Shown piece after piece: positions 47,102 to 60,845 of a stretch of DNA of 64,000 nucleotides. This DNA comes from Membranipora membranacea (Eukaryota > Bryozoa > Gymnolaemata > Cheilostomatida > Membraniporidae), in contig OU612070.1 of the NCBI GenBank assembly GCA_914767715.1, positions 21,874,025-21,938,024 on the forward strand, read 5' to 3'. A program made the translations under genes and the position numbers. The notes beneath the pieces were generated by a model that worked only from the letters and a program-made list of their open reading frames with translations, had not been told where the DNA came from and searched no databases. Position 1 is the stretch's first letter; each line of letters opens with the position of its first letter.

Positions 47102-47180
47102 TTAGCCTGGGCAGGCTGTCATGTCGTGTAAGGGGGTGGGTGGGCACCCCCGACACGACATGACAGCCTGCCCAGGCTAA
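47102..47180. repeat. GC-rich hairpin 2
   Basis: A second copy, with longer arms (TTAGCCTGGGCAGGCTGTCA onward through ATGTCGTG) and a loop of GGGGGTGGGTGGGCACCCCC type. It is 50 bp from hairpin 1, in direct orientation. Confidence 0.85.
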
Positions 47181-48431
47181 ATATCACTCCCGAGATTATT
47201 GATGCCCCAGTGAGATTGATTAGACAGCTTAGCGATTGCAGTGAATAAACAATAACAGGTTAATGAACAGCAACAAAACTAGAGCTATAAAAATGTGAAA
47301 CATATTCTTATAACGCAGCGTCGGCAGCGTCGGCAGCAGCGCTAATAATTCACCTGTAATAATCCTCTCCTTGTCAGCGTTAATAATATCATTATAACAC
47401 ATGCATTGTACGGGCAACACTGACTTATACATCAACTTTGTGAGGGAGACTAATTGGACGACTGGTGTAGTATGATTATAGTAGGTTAGAGGAAAAAAAC
47501 ACAAATTGGCGACCTTGCACTTGAACAAACGTGAGTGAGAAAAATTGGCAGGAAGGATAAAGCTTCAAGCATTTTTTTAGTAAATCAACTACTGTATCAT
47601 AAACAAGTGGCATTTTTTTCAACATATCGCAGGTAAGAAAAAAGAAAGAAGGGTGGAGAACTGAGCAATTATTGTGAGAGACCGCTGCATCTTTTTTAAA
47701 AAGCCAACAATATCAACATGTTTTCATCTTCGTTTATTCGATTCATCGTCATGCGTTAATATCTTGACTTCCAGGTTTAAAATCTTATGTCATGCACCTG
47801 AAATATTCAAGCAACCATTCCTGTTTACAAAATGCTACATCAGATTGTTGTGAAATCTATCAACATGAAGAAAGCAACAGCATCATTGCCAGTTGCATGA
47901 GTTTCAATTGGGACAATTTTCTTTGCATGGTTCAAAAACAACAATGTGGCTAATTGTTCAGTTTCACTGATTTCAGAGCACCAATAGAAAAGCTAAGCCA
48001 GATTGAGGGGCATTAGTAACTGTATTTATAAGTGAACCAGTGGAACAACAATGGCACAATACTGAAGCTGTCAAAGTTAGTATATAAGTCTCTATCCATA
48101 CTATAATATTTATATCACAGAGGTCACAATCTAAATAACCTCTCTCCCTCTCTCTTTTCTAGTTGGACAGGCTCTCCGCTATCATCTGGGTAAAACAGCA
48201 ACTTGGATCTGACGAACAGTAAGCTAGTTTTGGATTAACCCTCAGCCATCTGATATTCCGTGTCCAGCCAAGAAGCCTGCTAGCCTGAGTATCATATCTG
48301 CTTACAATGTGAGAACCATCTAAGCATCACCAACAGGGACAGACAGTTCAGTCGTTTTAGCTGCAGTTTGCCTTTGCTGAGAAGGGGACCCTTAACACAT
48401 AATACACACATACTATACACAACCTTCTAAT

Positions 48432-51400
48432 ATGGATAAGCTGAAGCGCTGCCGGACCTCATATCTCATGATTCCATTTCTTATACTGCTGCCAATCTTG
48501 ATAAGGAATACCGGTGCTCAATCGTCAGCAAATGAGGAGTTCAATGTTGGTAAGTTAATGAAATTCTTACTTATTCTCAGAGTAACAATGTGTAAGTAAG
48601 ATAGATCTTGATTTGTTACGCTGCTGGTATGCAATTCATTTAAAAAATTATCGAGATGTCTATGTTGACCAGGTGTAGCATAGCCTCGGGGTGGCTCTGT
48701 ACGTTACATCTCCCCATATTCACCCAACATCAGCTGACTTAGAATGAGGTTAAAAATCAGTCAAAGATGGCTGACATAATGTTATTTTTATTCATGCAAC
48801 ATATAAAATAACGTAATGATCCGCACTAAACGGAAATGCTCAGAGTAATTGTTCACTGAGTGAACTTTTTGTGGTTGTCTATGGCCTGAGCTGTACTTGT
48901 TCTATGTGGTGCTAATTATCTCAGGGATTTATGAATAATTCGCTAATTGCTATCTTTATTACATATTTTAATACACAGGTAATTACTTCCCAGCTGTAAT
49001 ATGGATTTGATATCGGGTCAAAACTGAGTAGGGATATATGACAACAGAATTATTGTTAGTTTGGCTCAATTTGCAGAGCTAAGTACCCTTGTATATTAAT
49101 TTGGGTACCTGCTACCAGAATGTTAGAGCAATTAGAAAAACAAAAACAATGAGCAGTAAGTAAATAGCACCTGGCAGTTTAACTTGTCCCTGGGTCTGTA
49201 CTGGACTGATCGCATAGCTACAAAAATAACATATCCACTTAAATTTACCACAATTCTTTATGACATGCTAATGGGTCTTAGCAATCCCGAACAAAATTGT
49301 TTTGGGGTTCATCTCTTAATTGAGCAGCGTGATGAATGACTTATTTTTGGGTCATTGTCTTCTATGAAGCTCCCTTTTACCATAGTATCTTTGCTTTTAA
49401 CATCTTTGCTACGCTTGGACAACAATCGAAAACGTTGATTTTGTGGTTTGTTGCAGTATTTCTCATAGACTCATTAGCGGTTAGACACCTTGTTAGATCT
49501 CGTGCTATATCTCAGTGTGACCTATCACAGCCTGACATAAACACAGTCAGGTTGTCTGCCCTTCTCATAAAACATCCGGCTACTCTATCTCAGCTAGTCT
49601 AAACCTAGAACACGTTTGATCCAATTTGCAAGTAGTCCGGTCATTCCGATTCAACGGGTGAGCCACCTTTTACAGCCTGCTCAAACCCTAAATGCAGGCA
49701 AATTAGATCATGCTTGATCCAGTCTAATCCCGCCTGCCCTGTCATGAACAACCAACCTCTCACTATAACTGTTACTCAGAGAAGGTCTATTCACATCACA
49801 TTCTATTAGGGCTGATTCTCAGGTTTTTATACATTGATAATCTCAAGTTAAAGCAAAGTCACAATCATGACATTCATTGTCATGTATGCATTAGAGCAAA
49901 ATTATCTCATTGCATGAAATTTTAATTGATGAGAAAATCTTGGCCCAAAAGCACACTTAACTAAAGGATCAGAAAATGAGCCTAAGTGAATTTGGCATAA
50001 ATCTGATTCAACTTGCGATATTTCTGATCAGCATGTAATATACAGTAAAGATTTGATGAGGGGTTGTATCTGACTAGGGATCAGCTAATCAATTGAATAA
50101 TAACATTCTATTATCAGGCAGTTATTTTGGTTTATAAAGCCAGCTGAATGGCACCTTTTATGAAAGTTTGGCGTATTAGAGGATTAAAATAAAAGTTCGT
50201 GCTCTAATACCCTGAAATTCAAGTGGCTTCAGGTACAAAAATTTTGAACTCTCGGAATAATGCCAGGAAATTATTTGCGATATATTAAGAGGGCGACAAC
50301 ATATTATAGGGTTGAACAGACCTAATAAGAGCTGCAGTGTATAAACATTGATGTATTGAGCTGCCGAAATATCATATACATTCACACTTGTGCGCAATTT
50401 ACGCAATTCTAAGAAAACTGGTCATGACACTCGTTGTGATTATAAGTATTAGAATACTGTAACACTTACAAGTACTTACCACCACTAGTTAGACTAGCGA
50501 CAGCTCAAGGTTAATCACCTCACCACTAATACAAGACCTTGCCAGACACTACTTCTGACGTATATCACAGCTATGTATGATCACAATCACCAATCGCCAG
50601 GGTCCTAATTATTCTATTCCTCATGAATAATGGCTTCTGAGAAAATTTTGTCGCAGTTCATTTTCATAATCAAAAATTTTTCAGTATAATTTTTATGAGT
50701 CAAATATCACTCCTCCATATAATTCCCCCGTCGGGTGGGGGGGGGGGCTAATGTCTGGAGGGCTCAGACTTATCATTCCCCTGTTAGAATTTCCGTAAAG
50801 TATAAGGTTGTATATGATCCTCGGTGTTCAGTACGCGCTGATCGAGGCTTCCCCATTATCCAGCTGAACTGACCAAGCCTTGGAATATGATATAGTTTGA
50901 TAAAAGGGTTGGTAGCAAAGTCAGGATAACACCGATTTGCACATCTCTAGAAACTAAACATATTTTCATAATTTACATTTTAATTTTGTTTCTGTTTTAG
51001 CTGGATTTTTTGAGTTTGAGGCACCAGAGTTTAATTCCAGTACAGTGTCTGAAGGACAGGATGCATCGACGATGTTTATGCACGCACAAGACTACGCACA
51101 GATGGGAACACCTCAGTTTGCTAACTCAACAGAATTCAACTCATTTCAATACAACATTACCAACCAAGATGGATTCTACCTTGCACAGAAAAGTATGTCT
51201 TTTTTCTCATCTTCTCCCATTTTCTTACTGTAGTCATATACCCTGAGTTGGTGGATGTAGTCATTTAATAAAGCAGGGTTTTGTTGACACAGGGAGTTTG
51301 GGACATACTGTTTAGTACATCTGTCCCAAACTCGCTTGTTGACACTACCTCAACTTTTGGTCTATGATTTTCAAATTATTAGGGTGTCTGACCTTAAAAC

Positions 51401-54400
51401 AACAGACATTCAGCTAAGGTTTGTCTCAGCTTCTAGTTTTTCATCTGTGACTCTGACTTCTGAGTGACACTCCTTAATGATACATCGACTTTCATTCTCT
51501 TAAGTGTTAGTTATATTTTTGAAGAAAGGCGAAATCTAATTTCGCAACTTGAACCCATTGATAGGATGTTTGCACCTGTATATACAAAGAGTACTTGATG
51601 TTTACTACACATCTTGTTCAACACCTGAGGTTATGTAACTTTGTTTGCCTCATAATGGCAGCAAACACACCTGACTTTATTAATTTGATTGAAAGTCATC
51701 AGTTTAATCAGCAGGTCTCACAAAGATCAAAATCCCAAATGGTGGTATGTAGGGCTGTGACCGTACCTAAAAGGTGGCATTTGTAATATCCTCAGCCCAG
51801 AGTTACCTGGATGGGATTTCATGATGAATAGGTTTTCACAGCGGAATGTCTGTGATTTGATGTAGAAATAACCTCAGTGCGATTTAATTAGAGCTTTTTT
51901 TATTCCTCCATTTGAGAAATAAATAAATGTGTTCTTGGTGTCAGTTGAGGTATTAATGCAATAGGTTTGGGACTATTGTCAAGTTATTGGGGCCAATTTA
52001 TTTGGCAACTGGCTCTTTAAACCTATTTGAATCCCAAAATGTAACTTTTATTTAATTTTTAGTGTGTGGAGACGCCTTGAACCAGCTTCAGATAGGTGCG
52101 TCGATGGGTGTGCGTACAAAGTCACTGAGGGAATATATGCATATAGTCAGCGACGCCAAACAGGTGCCATATTTTGAACTCATGCCCTCACTGGATCGGA
52201 GTAGGTAAGTAAATCACGTGTTTCCTAGACATCAACATGAGAAAACTTTGGGGCTGTTCCAGCCATGGAAATGCCTCCCGCTGAGCTCAAAGGTTTAGTT
52301 GGCGCTGAGTAGACAAACCACAGCGAGCAGTCATCATCAAAGGCTGCAGATAATAAGGCCCGGGTTCAAGTCACCGCTGAGGCAGATATTTTTGAAGTTT
52401 CTGGCGGTAATGGATGCATAATTCGAGGGCGAGCCAAGAGGTGACAATTCAGATCTAGCTTAAAACTTACATAAAAAACACACTGATTGTGTCCAATATA
52501 GCGTAACACGTCAGCTACTCTAATTTGCCAGTACACCGTGGCAGTATCACGCGAATGCTGCCATTACACTTAGAGTCGGTTAATGCTGCTTTTATCTGCT
52601 ACTTCTTCTTGCCATATTTTACGTTTTTGTTAGTTCTTTTCCACCACCTAAACCTGAGCGGCTGCATTTTAGTGATTTTTTAGGCTGGTTGTCAAATATG
52701 ATTATTTAGATCTTGAATAGACAGTTTTTGGCACAGATTCTGAATAAAAACTCAGTTTTATCCTATTGTAAGTGGTTTTCAAAATGAGCTCATTTCAGCT
52801 CCTTTTTCCTATCTTGCATGCGGGTTAAAAAGTACCAAACTGGAGAGAGGACAACTCAGAGTGAAGGCTTAAATAAGAGCTCAGAAAACTGCCTATGAAT
52901 AATATTATAAAACGTCTTTCTTTTTTTCTCCAGGAAAATGGTGATACAGATGCACCCAGATCCCCAGGAGCTGGTTGAGCTGATTAAAAACTTAATACAG
53001 GACAAGCTACACACTGACTGGAACTGGCAGAATTTCTTTATTGTTTACGAATCAGATGAAGGTTTGCTTTGAGACTTACTCTACCACCCCTACCTAGACC
53101 GAGTTTAATTCAATTTGCCTGCATTCCAGTGGTCATGCCGCAGGCAGGGCTTTTTGCCTGCTGCGTGACCACTGGAGGGGGAGCAACTCCAAATGCAGGC
53201 AAATGGACCAAACTTGGTCTACCCCTCTCCCTGATTGAATACTCGTACTGCAATGCAAAGCTGAGAGTTTATTTTTGATCATACAGGAAGGCTGGGATAC
53301 ACCCCTCCCATCCATCCACCCACCCAAAGTTATTGTAATTCCACCATGTTTATTCAGAAATCTTCTTTTTATGAGATAACTCTTGAGTAACTTTGTGTAA
53401 CAGCGGACAACCCTTTAACCTTGTATGTATGAAAACCTCAATAAAAATGTGTAATAATATATGACCAACAAAGTGCTCTGCTTTTCTGTAGCCTTAGAAA
53501 CATACCTCAAGCTGCTATCTCTCCATAATTCTAATGGTATGGAGGTAAGCTCTCACCACATACAGTCAGAGGGGGACTATACTGAAACATTTCAGTATAT
53601 GAGAGAGGTCGAGTCCAAACAAATCATAGTGGATTGCAGTTTAAAGTCTATAATGGGCTTCATGAACAAAGCTTTGGAAATGCAGATGTTGACCAGCGAC
53701 TATCATTACCACTTTACATCTCTGGTAAGTTGGAAGAGGTGGTTAGCTCAGTAAAAAGTTCATTATTGAGATTTTAATATTCAAAGTTTAATTTTAGGCC
53801 GAGGCAGAGTTTGAACTCAATTCACAGTCTTAAGCCCGAACGATCTTATAATTGGGAGAATCAAAGCCGAGTCTATCCGTCAGCAGTTTTTTTTAAGTTT
53901 CAGCTCGATCTCTGTTCACTGAAAACAGACACAATTTTCTAGGGCGAACTGAGAGGTGACAACTCGGTTCGATCTAGCTCAAGCCAAAAATGTCCATGGG
54001 AAGGCAGTAATGATTACTTCTCTACATACACAGTAATGTCTTGTCTTGTATTTAGAGGGATAGAACGGTGTTATCACTCAATCAGAGTACATACACCCAT
54101 AGTACTCAAAGCCCTTAACTAATTCCAACTTAGCGCCTGTTGGTACTGAACCCCTCAGACAACAAATGAAAGTTATGATTTTGGTTTTGTAGGATTTACA
54201 TATTCTAAACCTGACACATTACTCATATGGTGGAGCGAAGATCACCTGGTCACAGCTAGTCAAGAGAATGGGAGATCAGAGAGAGGACAAATCTAACGGT
54301 GTTATAAGATTTGAGAACCACATCAGCTCTAAGAGCGGAGTCAATAATCCACCAGCTAGCTTTTTCACTGTGAGTGTCAGCTTCTTATCATTTGGCGTAT

Positions 54401-57400
54401 TATATACATGTTGTGTAATTGGGGATTATCTCACCTTGAAACAACTCTTTATCACACTCAAAACTGTTGCAGTGAGCCTTTATGAATCTCTTATACTGTA
54501 ATCCTAGTATTGTACTGAGAAGCAATTGTTAAATACATCCAAAATCGAAGTATGACCTGCTAGGGTATCGCTCACATATTGCTCACTTATTGATGGGGAA
54601 CTTCTATATACACTCTGAGTGAGCAATTTGGAATGAATTTGTCTAACTGAAAGTGATTGATAGTGAGACATCGCTCATGCTAATTGAAAGACCCCCCCCC
54701 CTCCCAGACTAACAAGGATTATGTATTTTGCTCTATTTTCCTTTTTTTGCAGACACATAACGCTCTGATGGTTGACAGCATAAGGCTCTTACGTACAGCA
54801 ATATCGGATTTAGAGAGAAACTCACGAACCAAATTCACTACCAAGTCTCTCAGCTGTGATTTAGAATCTGATATCTGGCCAATGGGACTAGCCCTCCGAA
54901 ATGCAGTTCACAATGTGAGAATTATTATATTCTTTTTCTTAAAGAACCAAAAATGGTTTCAGACTCACTAAATTTTCAGGAACCTGAAATACCTCTGCTT
55001 CCTGAGGCATCCAAGAAAACGTGTTCATTCTCAGTAATTTGATGTATCCTTCTCAATAATGCCCTCAGCCACTGCTTAGTACAGATTATTTCAGCCTTGA
55101 ACAGCAATAAAGTTCATACAATTTTTTTTTTCTGTAGATTTATTAACAACAGTCTTCATCAAAATTATGTTCTTTCGAAAGTGCCAAAACAAGCAAAACA
55201 ATCAAAAAACGGAAGTGAAATATAGACGGCTCACTTTTTTATGTCTTTTTTGTATATATTTATTTATTTATTACATGCAACAGACACAGCTTGATTATGG
55301 TATGACCGGATGGGTTCAGTTTACCAAACATGGTCAGAGGACAAACTACACTCTGTATATCATGCAGCTACAGCCGGGAGGGACAATGAAACAGATCGGC
55401 ACTTATAAACCTCCTGATGAGATGAATCCTAAGATGTCACTCCAACTCGTCCCCACTCCTCAGCCTCCTGACCTCGCTGATATAGACGACTGGAAAAATA
55501 AAGTCAATAAAGTTACCACCATCTTGGTAAGAACGACACTTCAGTTATTATTTTATACTATTTTGTCTTATTTTATCGTATTTTAGTGCATTTTAGTGTA
55601 TTTTAGTGTATTTCATTGTTTAAAGCTAATTCATATTTTGCAGTAGCTACATTGAGCTTCAAAAGATGATTGCTATGGTTCTTAATCTGTAGTAATTTGT
55701 TAAAGATATTCATCCTTAGAATTAGGTACTGAGATCTTTTTATTTAATAATCTGATAAATGTGCGTCTCATGAGGCACAAATTACCAAGTCGCTGTAGAT
55801 CGTTTTCACTAAATGCAGTCTGCTACATTGCTGATTTTGTAGTCGGATCCGTACCTGAAAAGGAAAAAGAATCATGTTAATGCACCAAAGAATGAGCAGT
55901 ATGAGGGATATGTGGCAGATCTGATGGTGGCTATAGTCGAACAGATCCGAGAAGATTATTCCTTTGGTAAAACTATAGGCATATAAATACTCTGTTTATA
56001 TGTCTATGGGTAAATTTAAATGATAATGCAATAATTATATTGTTTCAACTCAAGCCATAGACCAGAACATAAATTGCCTGTGACGGTTGCATGAAACCTG
56101 GTATATGGTAGCAAGAAACGCAAACGAAGGATTTCAGTTGCTATCCATTAGTTGGGTGAGGTTCATCTTAGATCACGTTTGATCCTGATTGCCTACATCA
56201 GAGTTGCTTGCTCTCTATTGATAAGCCTATCTGCCTGCGGCTTAACAATAGAGGGGGAACAACTCTGAATGCAAGGATATTGGATCAGACGTGGTCTAGG
56301 TTTTTCTGGGTGTGTGTTACTTATGCTGTCTCTTTTTTTAAATAAAGACCTGAAGTATGAGCTGAATGAGGTAAAAGACGGACAGTATGGTAGTCCTCCT
56401 TCCAGTGCTGACGGTGAATGGAACGGTATGGTGGGCGAGGTTATGAGAAGAGTGAGTTCATAAAACCTCATAATATCGAGCAAAATGAATCATCCAAACT
56501 GATAATAAAGATGTTGATTGGGTGTGATCTGATTTTCCTGCATTCGGATTTCCGTCCTGCCTTTCAGACAAACCGATGAGCACAACTCAAAATGCCTTAA
56601 TAAGTATCCCACAATGCAGCCTTTCTTGACAACAAAGCTGGCCATGACAGGCTACCCCAAATACAGCTCTCTGGAACACTTCTTGAACTCCCGTTGAGTA
56701 TATGAAACTGAATTTATCTTTCGGAAAATTTCAGGCTTAAAAATCATCGTGAGAGGGGGTATGCATTCTTACTCTGTTGAATTAAAATTGGTCTTGATCT
56801 GCTATGGGAAGTATATAACAGAGCTGCAGTTAGACGATTTCTTAAATTACAAGCAATAATAGAAGAAAGAAACTTAAAATTTCACTAATACATGAGATTA
56901 TCACCGGCTATGTAATTTCATAATTCCATTATTTACTTGCAGGAGGCAGATATGGCAGTTGCTCCGCTGACAATAAACTATGAAAGAGAGCAGGTCATCG
57001 ACTTCACCAAACCTTTCATGACTTTTGGGATCGCTATTCTATACAAAGTACCAGAAAAGGAGCCACCGAATATGCTGTCGTTCATGGAGCCTATCAATTA
57101 TTTTGTGTGGGGCACAATTATTGGTATGTTCTATCTCTCCTCATTTTTTGAATCTTACAAACACTTCTTCGTTATGTTTACTCCTTAGCTGTAAAGAGTT
57201 AAAGATATCTATCAAATATGATAAGCGGAATACATTCGTCAACACCCATTTTCAAATCTGGTCATTTTAGCTCTGTCTTTCTGTTTTAGTGTCTGTTATA
57301 GTGGTGAGCCTCAGTATGTACATCTTCTCAAGGTTTTCCCCATCTGAATGGGAAAACCCATTTCCCTGCCAAGAAGACTACGAATTTTTGGAGAACGAGT

Positions 57401-60400
57401 TCAACCTTCCAAATGCATTCTGGTTTTCTGTCGGCTCTATCATGCAGCAAGGTGAGAATTGTAGATTTCCTGTGATAAAACCCATGGTTGATAATAAGAA
57501 GCTTATGTATATGAAATTGTTTAGAACAATGTCTTCTAAGCGTTGTACATGGGATAAAATATTAAAATAAAAATAAAAACCTAGTGTGTAGCAGATAAAA
57601 TTAATAAAAATTGATTAAAAGTGTATCATTAAATATGATATGATAAATGGAACCTGGAAGTGGTTTAGAAGTCCACCATCCACATTAATAATATATTTAT
57701 TTAAATTGAGATGAAACAGTTCAGCCTAATGACCACACTAGCCCGGCATGATAACATACTTTTGAAAGAGCCTATTGTTATTTTGTTATTCATTTTTACC
57801 AACAGGATGTGACATTATGCCTAAAGCGCCCTCTACACGAATCGTAGCCATATCTTGGTGGCTGTTCACACTGATCATCATATCTTCATATACAGCAAAC
57901 TTAGCGGCTTTCCTAACCATTACAACTCCTGCTGATACTATTAAAAGCGCTGACGACTTAGCAGGACAGACAGCTATAAAATACGGCTGCAAAGTATGTT
58001 TACTCTTTCAACCTTATCTTTTCTGTTGTATATGTTTAAAGGTTACATTGATTTTCATCCGCTCAGTATTTATACATGTCGCATTAAGTTGTGGTAGACA
58101 AACCAATCCCAGGGCTTGGTTGGGGGCTTCGTTAGGCATGCAAATGATTGATGTTGAGTCGCCACCGACTGAATGCCTATGTAAGCTTAACACAATTGAA
58201 TTGATTAATTTGAATATTACATATCATTGACTCTAATGATTTTGAAAATTTTGGTAGTAATACTTGACTTTAAATTGTTGTGAACAGGGAAAGATATTCA
58301 GAATTATGTTTGGTTGTTCAAACAAAATACAGTATGGACAATGTAGCATCAAAATTAAATTTATTATTTAACAGCGCCGCAGAAAATTTATTTAGTGATC
58401 ACTCTATTCTTTCAGACAGGAGGAAATACATGTGAGTTTTTTAAGAACTCGGAAATTAAAACGTATAAAGAGATGTGGAACTTCATGAATACAACTCAAG
58501 ATGCTCTGTCAGACAACATGGATCACGGGAAATCTCGAGTGAAGGAAGGAGGCTACGCCTATCTCGCTGAGTCTTCATCATTGCAATATCAGGTATAATG
58601 ACATTTTTACACAAGCCCAATGAGAAGATGGTCATCCAGCTGTGAATTAAGTGAATAACTAATCCGCCTGAGACAACTCAATACATGTCAGCATGGGACA
58701 ACTGGTCAGAGAGCATGAACATCTATATGAAGCACTGCACTTTTGTAGTTTTTCTCCATTGTCACTTATTTGAAAATGTAGCTTTTCCTTTCAAGCAAGT
58801 AGTGGTAAAATGTGAGTAATGTTTTTCATTTTGGTTATCTAGGTGGTGACAGATGAGGCGTGTGAGCTGACACAAGTAGGACCTCCTCTAAACAGTCTCA
58901 GCTATGGTATAGGAGTACCAGAGAGTAAGTAAATATCACATTTGTTATTATCTCCTCATAGCTGAAGTGACAATATCCCACAATGCATTTCACAATTTGG
59001 ATGTATGTTAAAGATAAACAGAGGTTTCAATTGCCAAAAGCCACTTCTTTGGCAGGTATTTGCGTAGGTTGTATATTATACAAACTTGTTAAAGTTTCTA
59101 ATTGTGATAAATAAATACCTCAAAATTAATGTAAACCTTCTTTCAATCCACTCCCAAACAGGAAAAGGAAAACGAAAAGGAAGTAAGAAGTTATCTAGGT
59201 TGTCTTTTAGTGTGAGATTCAATCATCATGTATAACACAAGGATACACGCCCGCACTGGTGACTGCTGACTTAACTATATGTTATGCACAACGTTGAAAC
59301 TGTTTGCTTATAACACTGCTCTAATGCTGTCCTAAATACTCCTCAGATACCTGTTCAATGAAACATATTTTGTATGGATATCATTAGTAATTGTGTTTTT
59401 CATGCTACGGCTGCCCATTCGAAGAAAAGGTGTTCCGAAGCCGCTGGTATTGAAGATTCCGAGGAAAAATTCATCAAACACAACCAAGCTAGTGATTGCT
59501 TGAACATACATGGTTCACAGCAAACCTTACCATTCAAATTTTCCTCACCCATGAAAAAGCTTTTCCTTATTTCCCTGTCTATAATGCACAATTATAAGGG
59601 CATATTTTTTTTCCTTCGATTAATATAACGGTAATGCTAAGTTTAAGAAAACCGGGAATATATGCCACTATGGTGTTATTCTTTTTATTCAAACTTACAA
59701 ACTTCAAACTTACAGAACACCCACTGAGAGAAGTCTTATCCAGCACGGTGCTCAGACTGAATGAGAAGCAGGTGCTACTAGAACTGTATAATAAGTGGTG
59801 GAAGGTCAACGACGATCCCTGTAAGTCAAAATCTAAGGCCCCAGGAGCCCCACAGCTGAGACTGAAGAACCTGGAGGGTATATTTGTGTTCCTGGCGGGT
59901 GGTCTGGCTATTTCCTGTCTGGTAGTCTGTATTGAGATTATAGCTTATGCAGTACAACGGAGTAAACGAGAAAAGGTGAGGTCAATTATCTGTTAGTTTT
60001 CATGTTATTATAACTTATGATATGAATAGTTCGTGGTCGGTCATAGTGACATGCTTTATTATCACCAATCGTTAGAAGAAAGCATTCCCCATTAGATACT
60101 TGATTTATGAGAGATAGTAATACTAATCTAAACTATTCACTCTCTCTTGTTAGAAGCTTTTACCATATTTTCTCTGACAGGAAACAGGCAATTTTTGACC
60201 CATGATGAATTCTTGTTATTCTATTTTAGGTATCAGCATGCAAACTGCTAGCATTATGGTTCAAGAACTCAGTGAAAGGTACATTTCCTACCTCTCTGTC
60301 ACAAAACAGCCTAGATCAGAAGTCAATGTCCATGCAAGGAAACCATATCATGCAAAATAATAAGGTAGATACTCAATTTCTTTTATCGATTCCGCCAGTG

Positions 60401-60845
60401 ATGCGACACTTCAAGAAGGGCACTAGCTACAATGGAGCTGGACTTTTTTTATATACCATTTTATTCCATATATCGTTTTACATTACATTCAAACTGAGCT
60501 TTTTTAGAGAATATTTTTAGAGAGCACCCACATAAACATTTTTATTTCTCTTCCTGAGACAATACAAGACATACATAATATATATGATAATATCGGATAT
60601 TCCCTCCTGCATAATAAACCCTGCATGTAGGACTGAAGGCGGAAGATTTATTCGAATTTTTACCTTGTTAAATTTCACATTTTAACAACTTAAAACTAGT
60701 ATTAGAAAATATTGACAAAGTGATTGACAATCTTTTGCAGGCAAATATAGCTAATTCTATTATAGAGGAGGAGATGGAGCCTCTCAACGGACATGTAGAT
60801 AGAGTCCCAGTGAGTGAGACAACAGATACTCTCTTACATCACTGA
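48432..60845 (+). CDS. AMPA/kainate-type ionotropic glutamate receptor subunit
   Basis: Eighteen exons: 48432-48549, 51001-51192, 52063-52204, 52934-53061, 53492-53724, 54193-54369, 54753-54914, 55284-55526, 55842-55966, 56348-56451, 56943-57123, 57290-57451, 57806-57993, 58416-58592, 58843-58924, 59716-59975, 60230-60364, 60741-60845; about 970 residues. Order: signal peptide, amino-terminal domain to about 465, S1 ([25 protein letters not shown] with the ligand-binding Pro-Leu-Thr and Arg), M1, re-entrant loop [14 protein letters not shown]3 with [12 protein letters not shown]2 ([15 protein letters not shown] with the ligand-binding Glu), [17 protein letters not shown], and M4. These residues fit glutamate binding and a cation channel with an unedited Gln at the Q/R site. 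Exon 9 has one extra A relative to frame (A run at 55857-55861 or 55864-55868); all other exons are intact. A tandem paralogue follows at 62078. Confidence 0.92.
49604..49727. mobile_element. Short inverted-repeat element, diverged copy
   Basis: Left end TAGAACACGTTTGATCCAAT and right part AAATGCAGGCAAATTAGATC are family sequences of the copies at 53095 and 56169. It is in intron 1 of the glutamate receptor gene. Confidence 0.5.
52300..52475 (+). mobile_element. tRNA-like SINE candidate
   Basis: A B-box-like GGTTCAAGTCACC at about 52361-52373 is followed by a tail (GAGGTGACAATTCAGATCTA) that reappears at about 53950-53980 in another intron as GAGGTGACAACTCGGTTCGA. Sharing of the tail supports a dispersed SINE; the head of the second copy is degraded. 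Confidence 0.45.
53095..53221. mobile_element. Short inverted-repeat element (MITE), best copy
   Basis: Ends TAGACCGAGTTTAATTCAAT and, reverse complemented, TAGACCAAGTTTGGTCCATT, both followed by TGCCTGCATT; the interior GTGGTCA...TGACCAC also pairs, so the element is nearly a full hairpin. It is in intron 4 of the glutamate receptor gene. Confidence 0.75.
56169..56299. mobile_element. Short inverted-repeat element, copy beside exon 10
   Basis: Ends TAGATCACGTTTGATCCTGA and, reverse complemented, TAGACCACGTCTGATCCAAT. The middle contains CAATAGAGGGGGAACAACTC, matching the GGAGGGGGAGCAACTCC core of other copies. It ends about 48 bp upstream of exon 10 of the glutamate receptor gene. Confidence 0.7.

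Larger units (their letters stand above)
45904..48431. other. Intergenic region between divergent LRRC59 and glutamate receptor gene
   Basis: This region probably contains both promoters. It holds the twin hairpins at 46987-47051 and 47102-47180. The untranslated leader of the receptor must end just before 48432. No further exon-like sequence was recognised. Confidence 0.4.

Noticed and set aside
59374-59628. Extra exon between receptor exons 15 and 16
   Set aside because: No family match; exons 15 and 16 join directly in phase and reconstruct the expected VPEKHPLREVL sequence.
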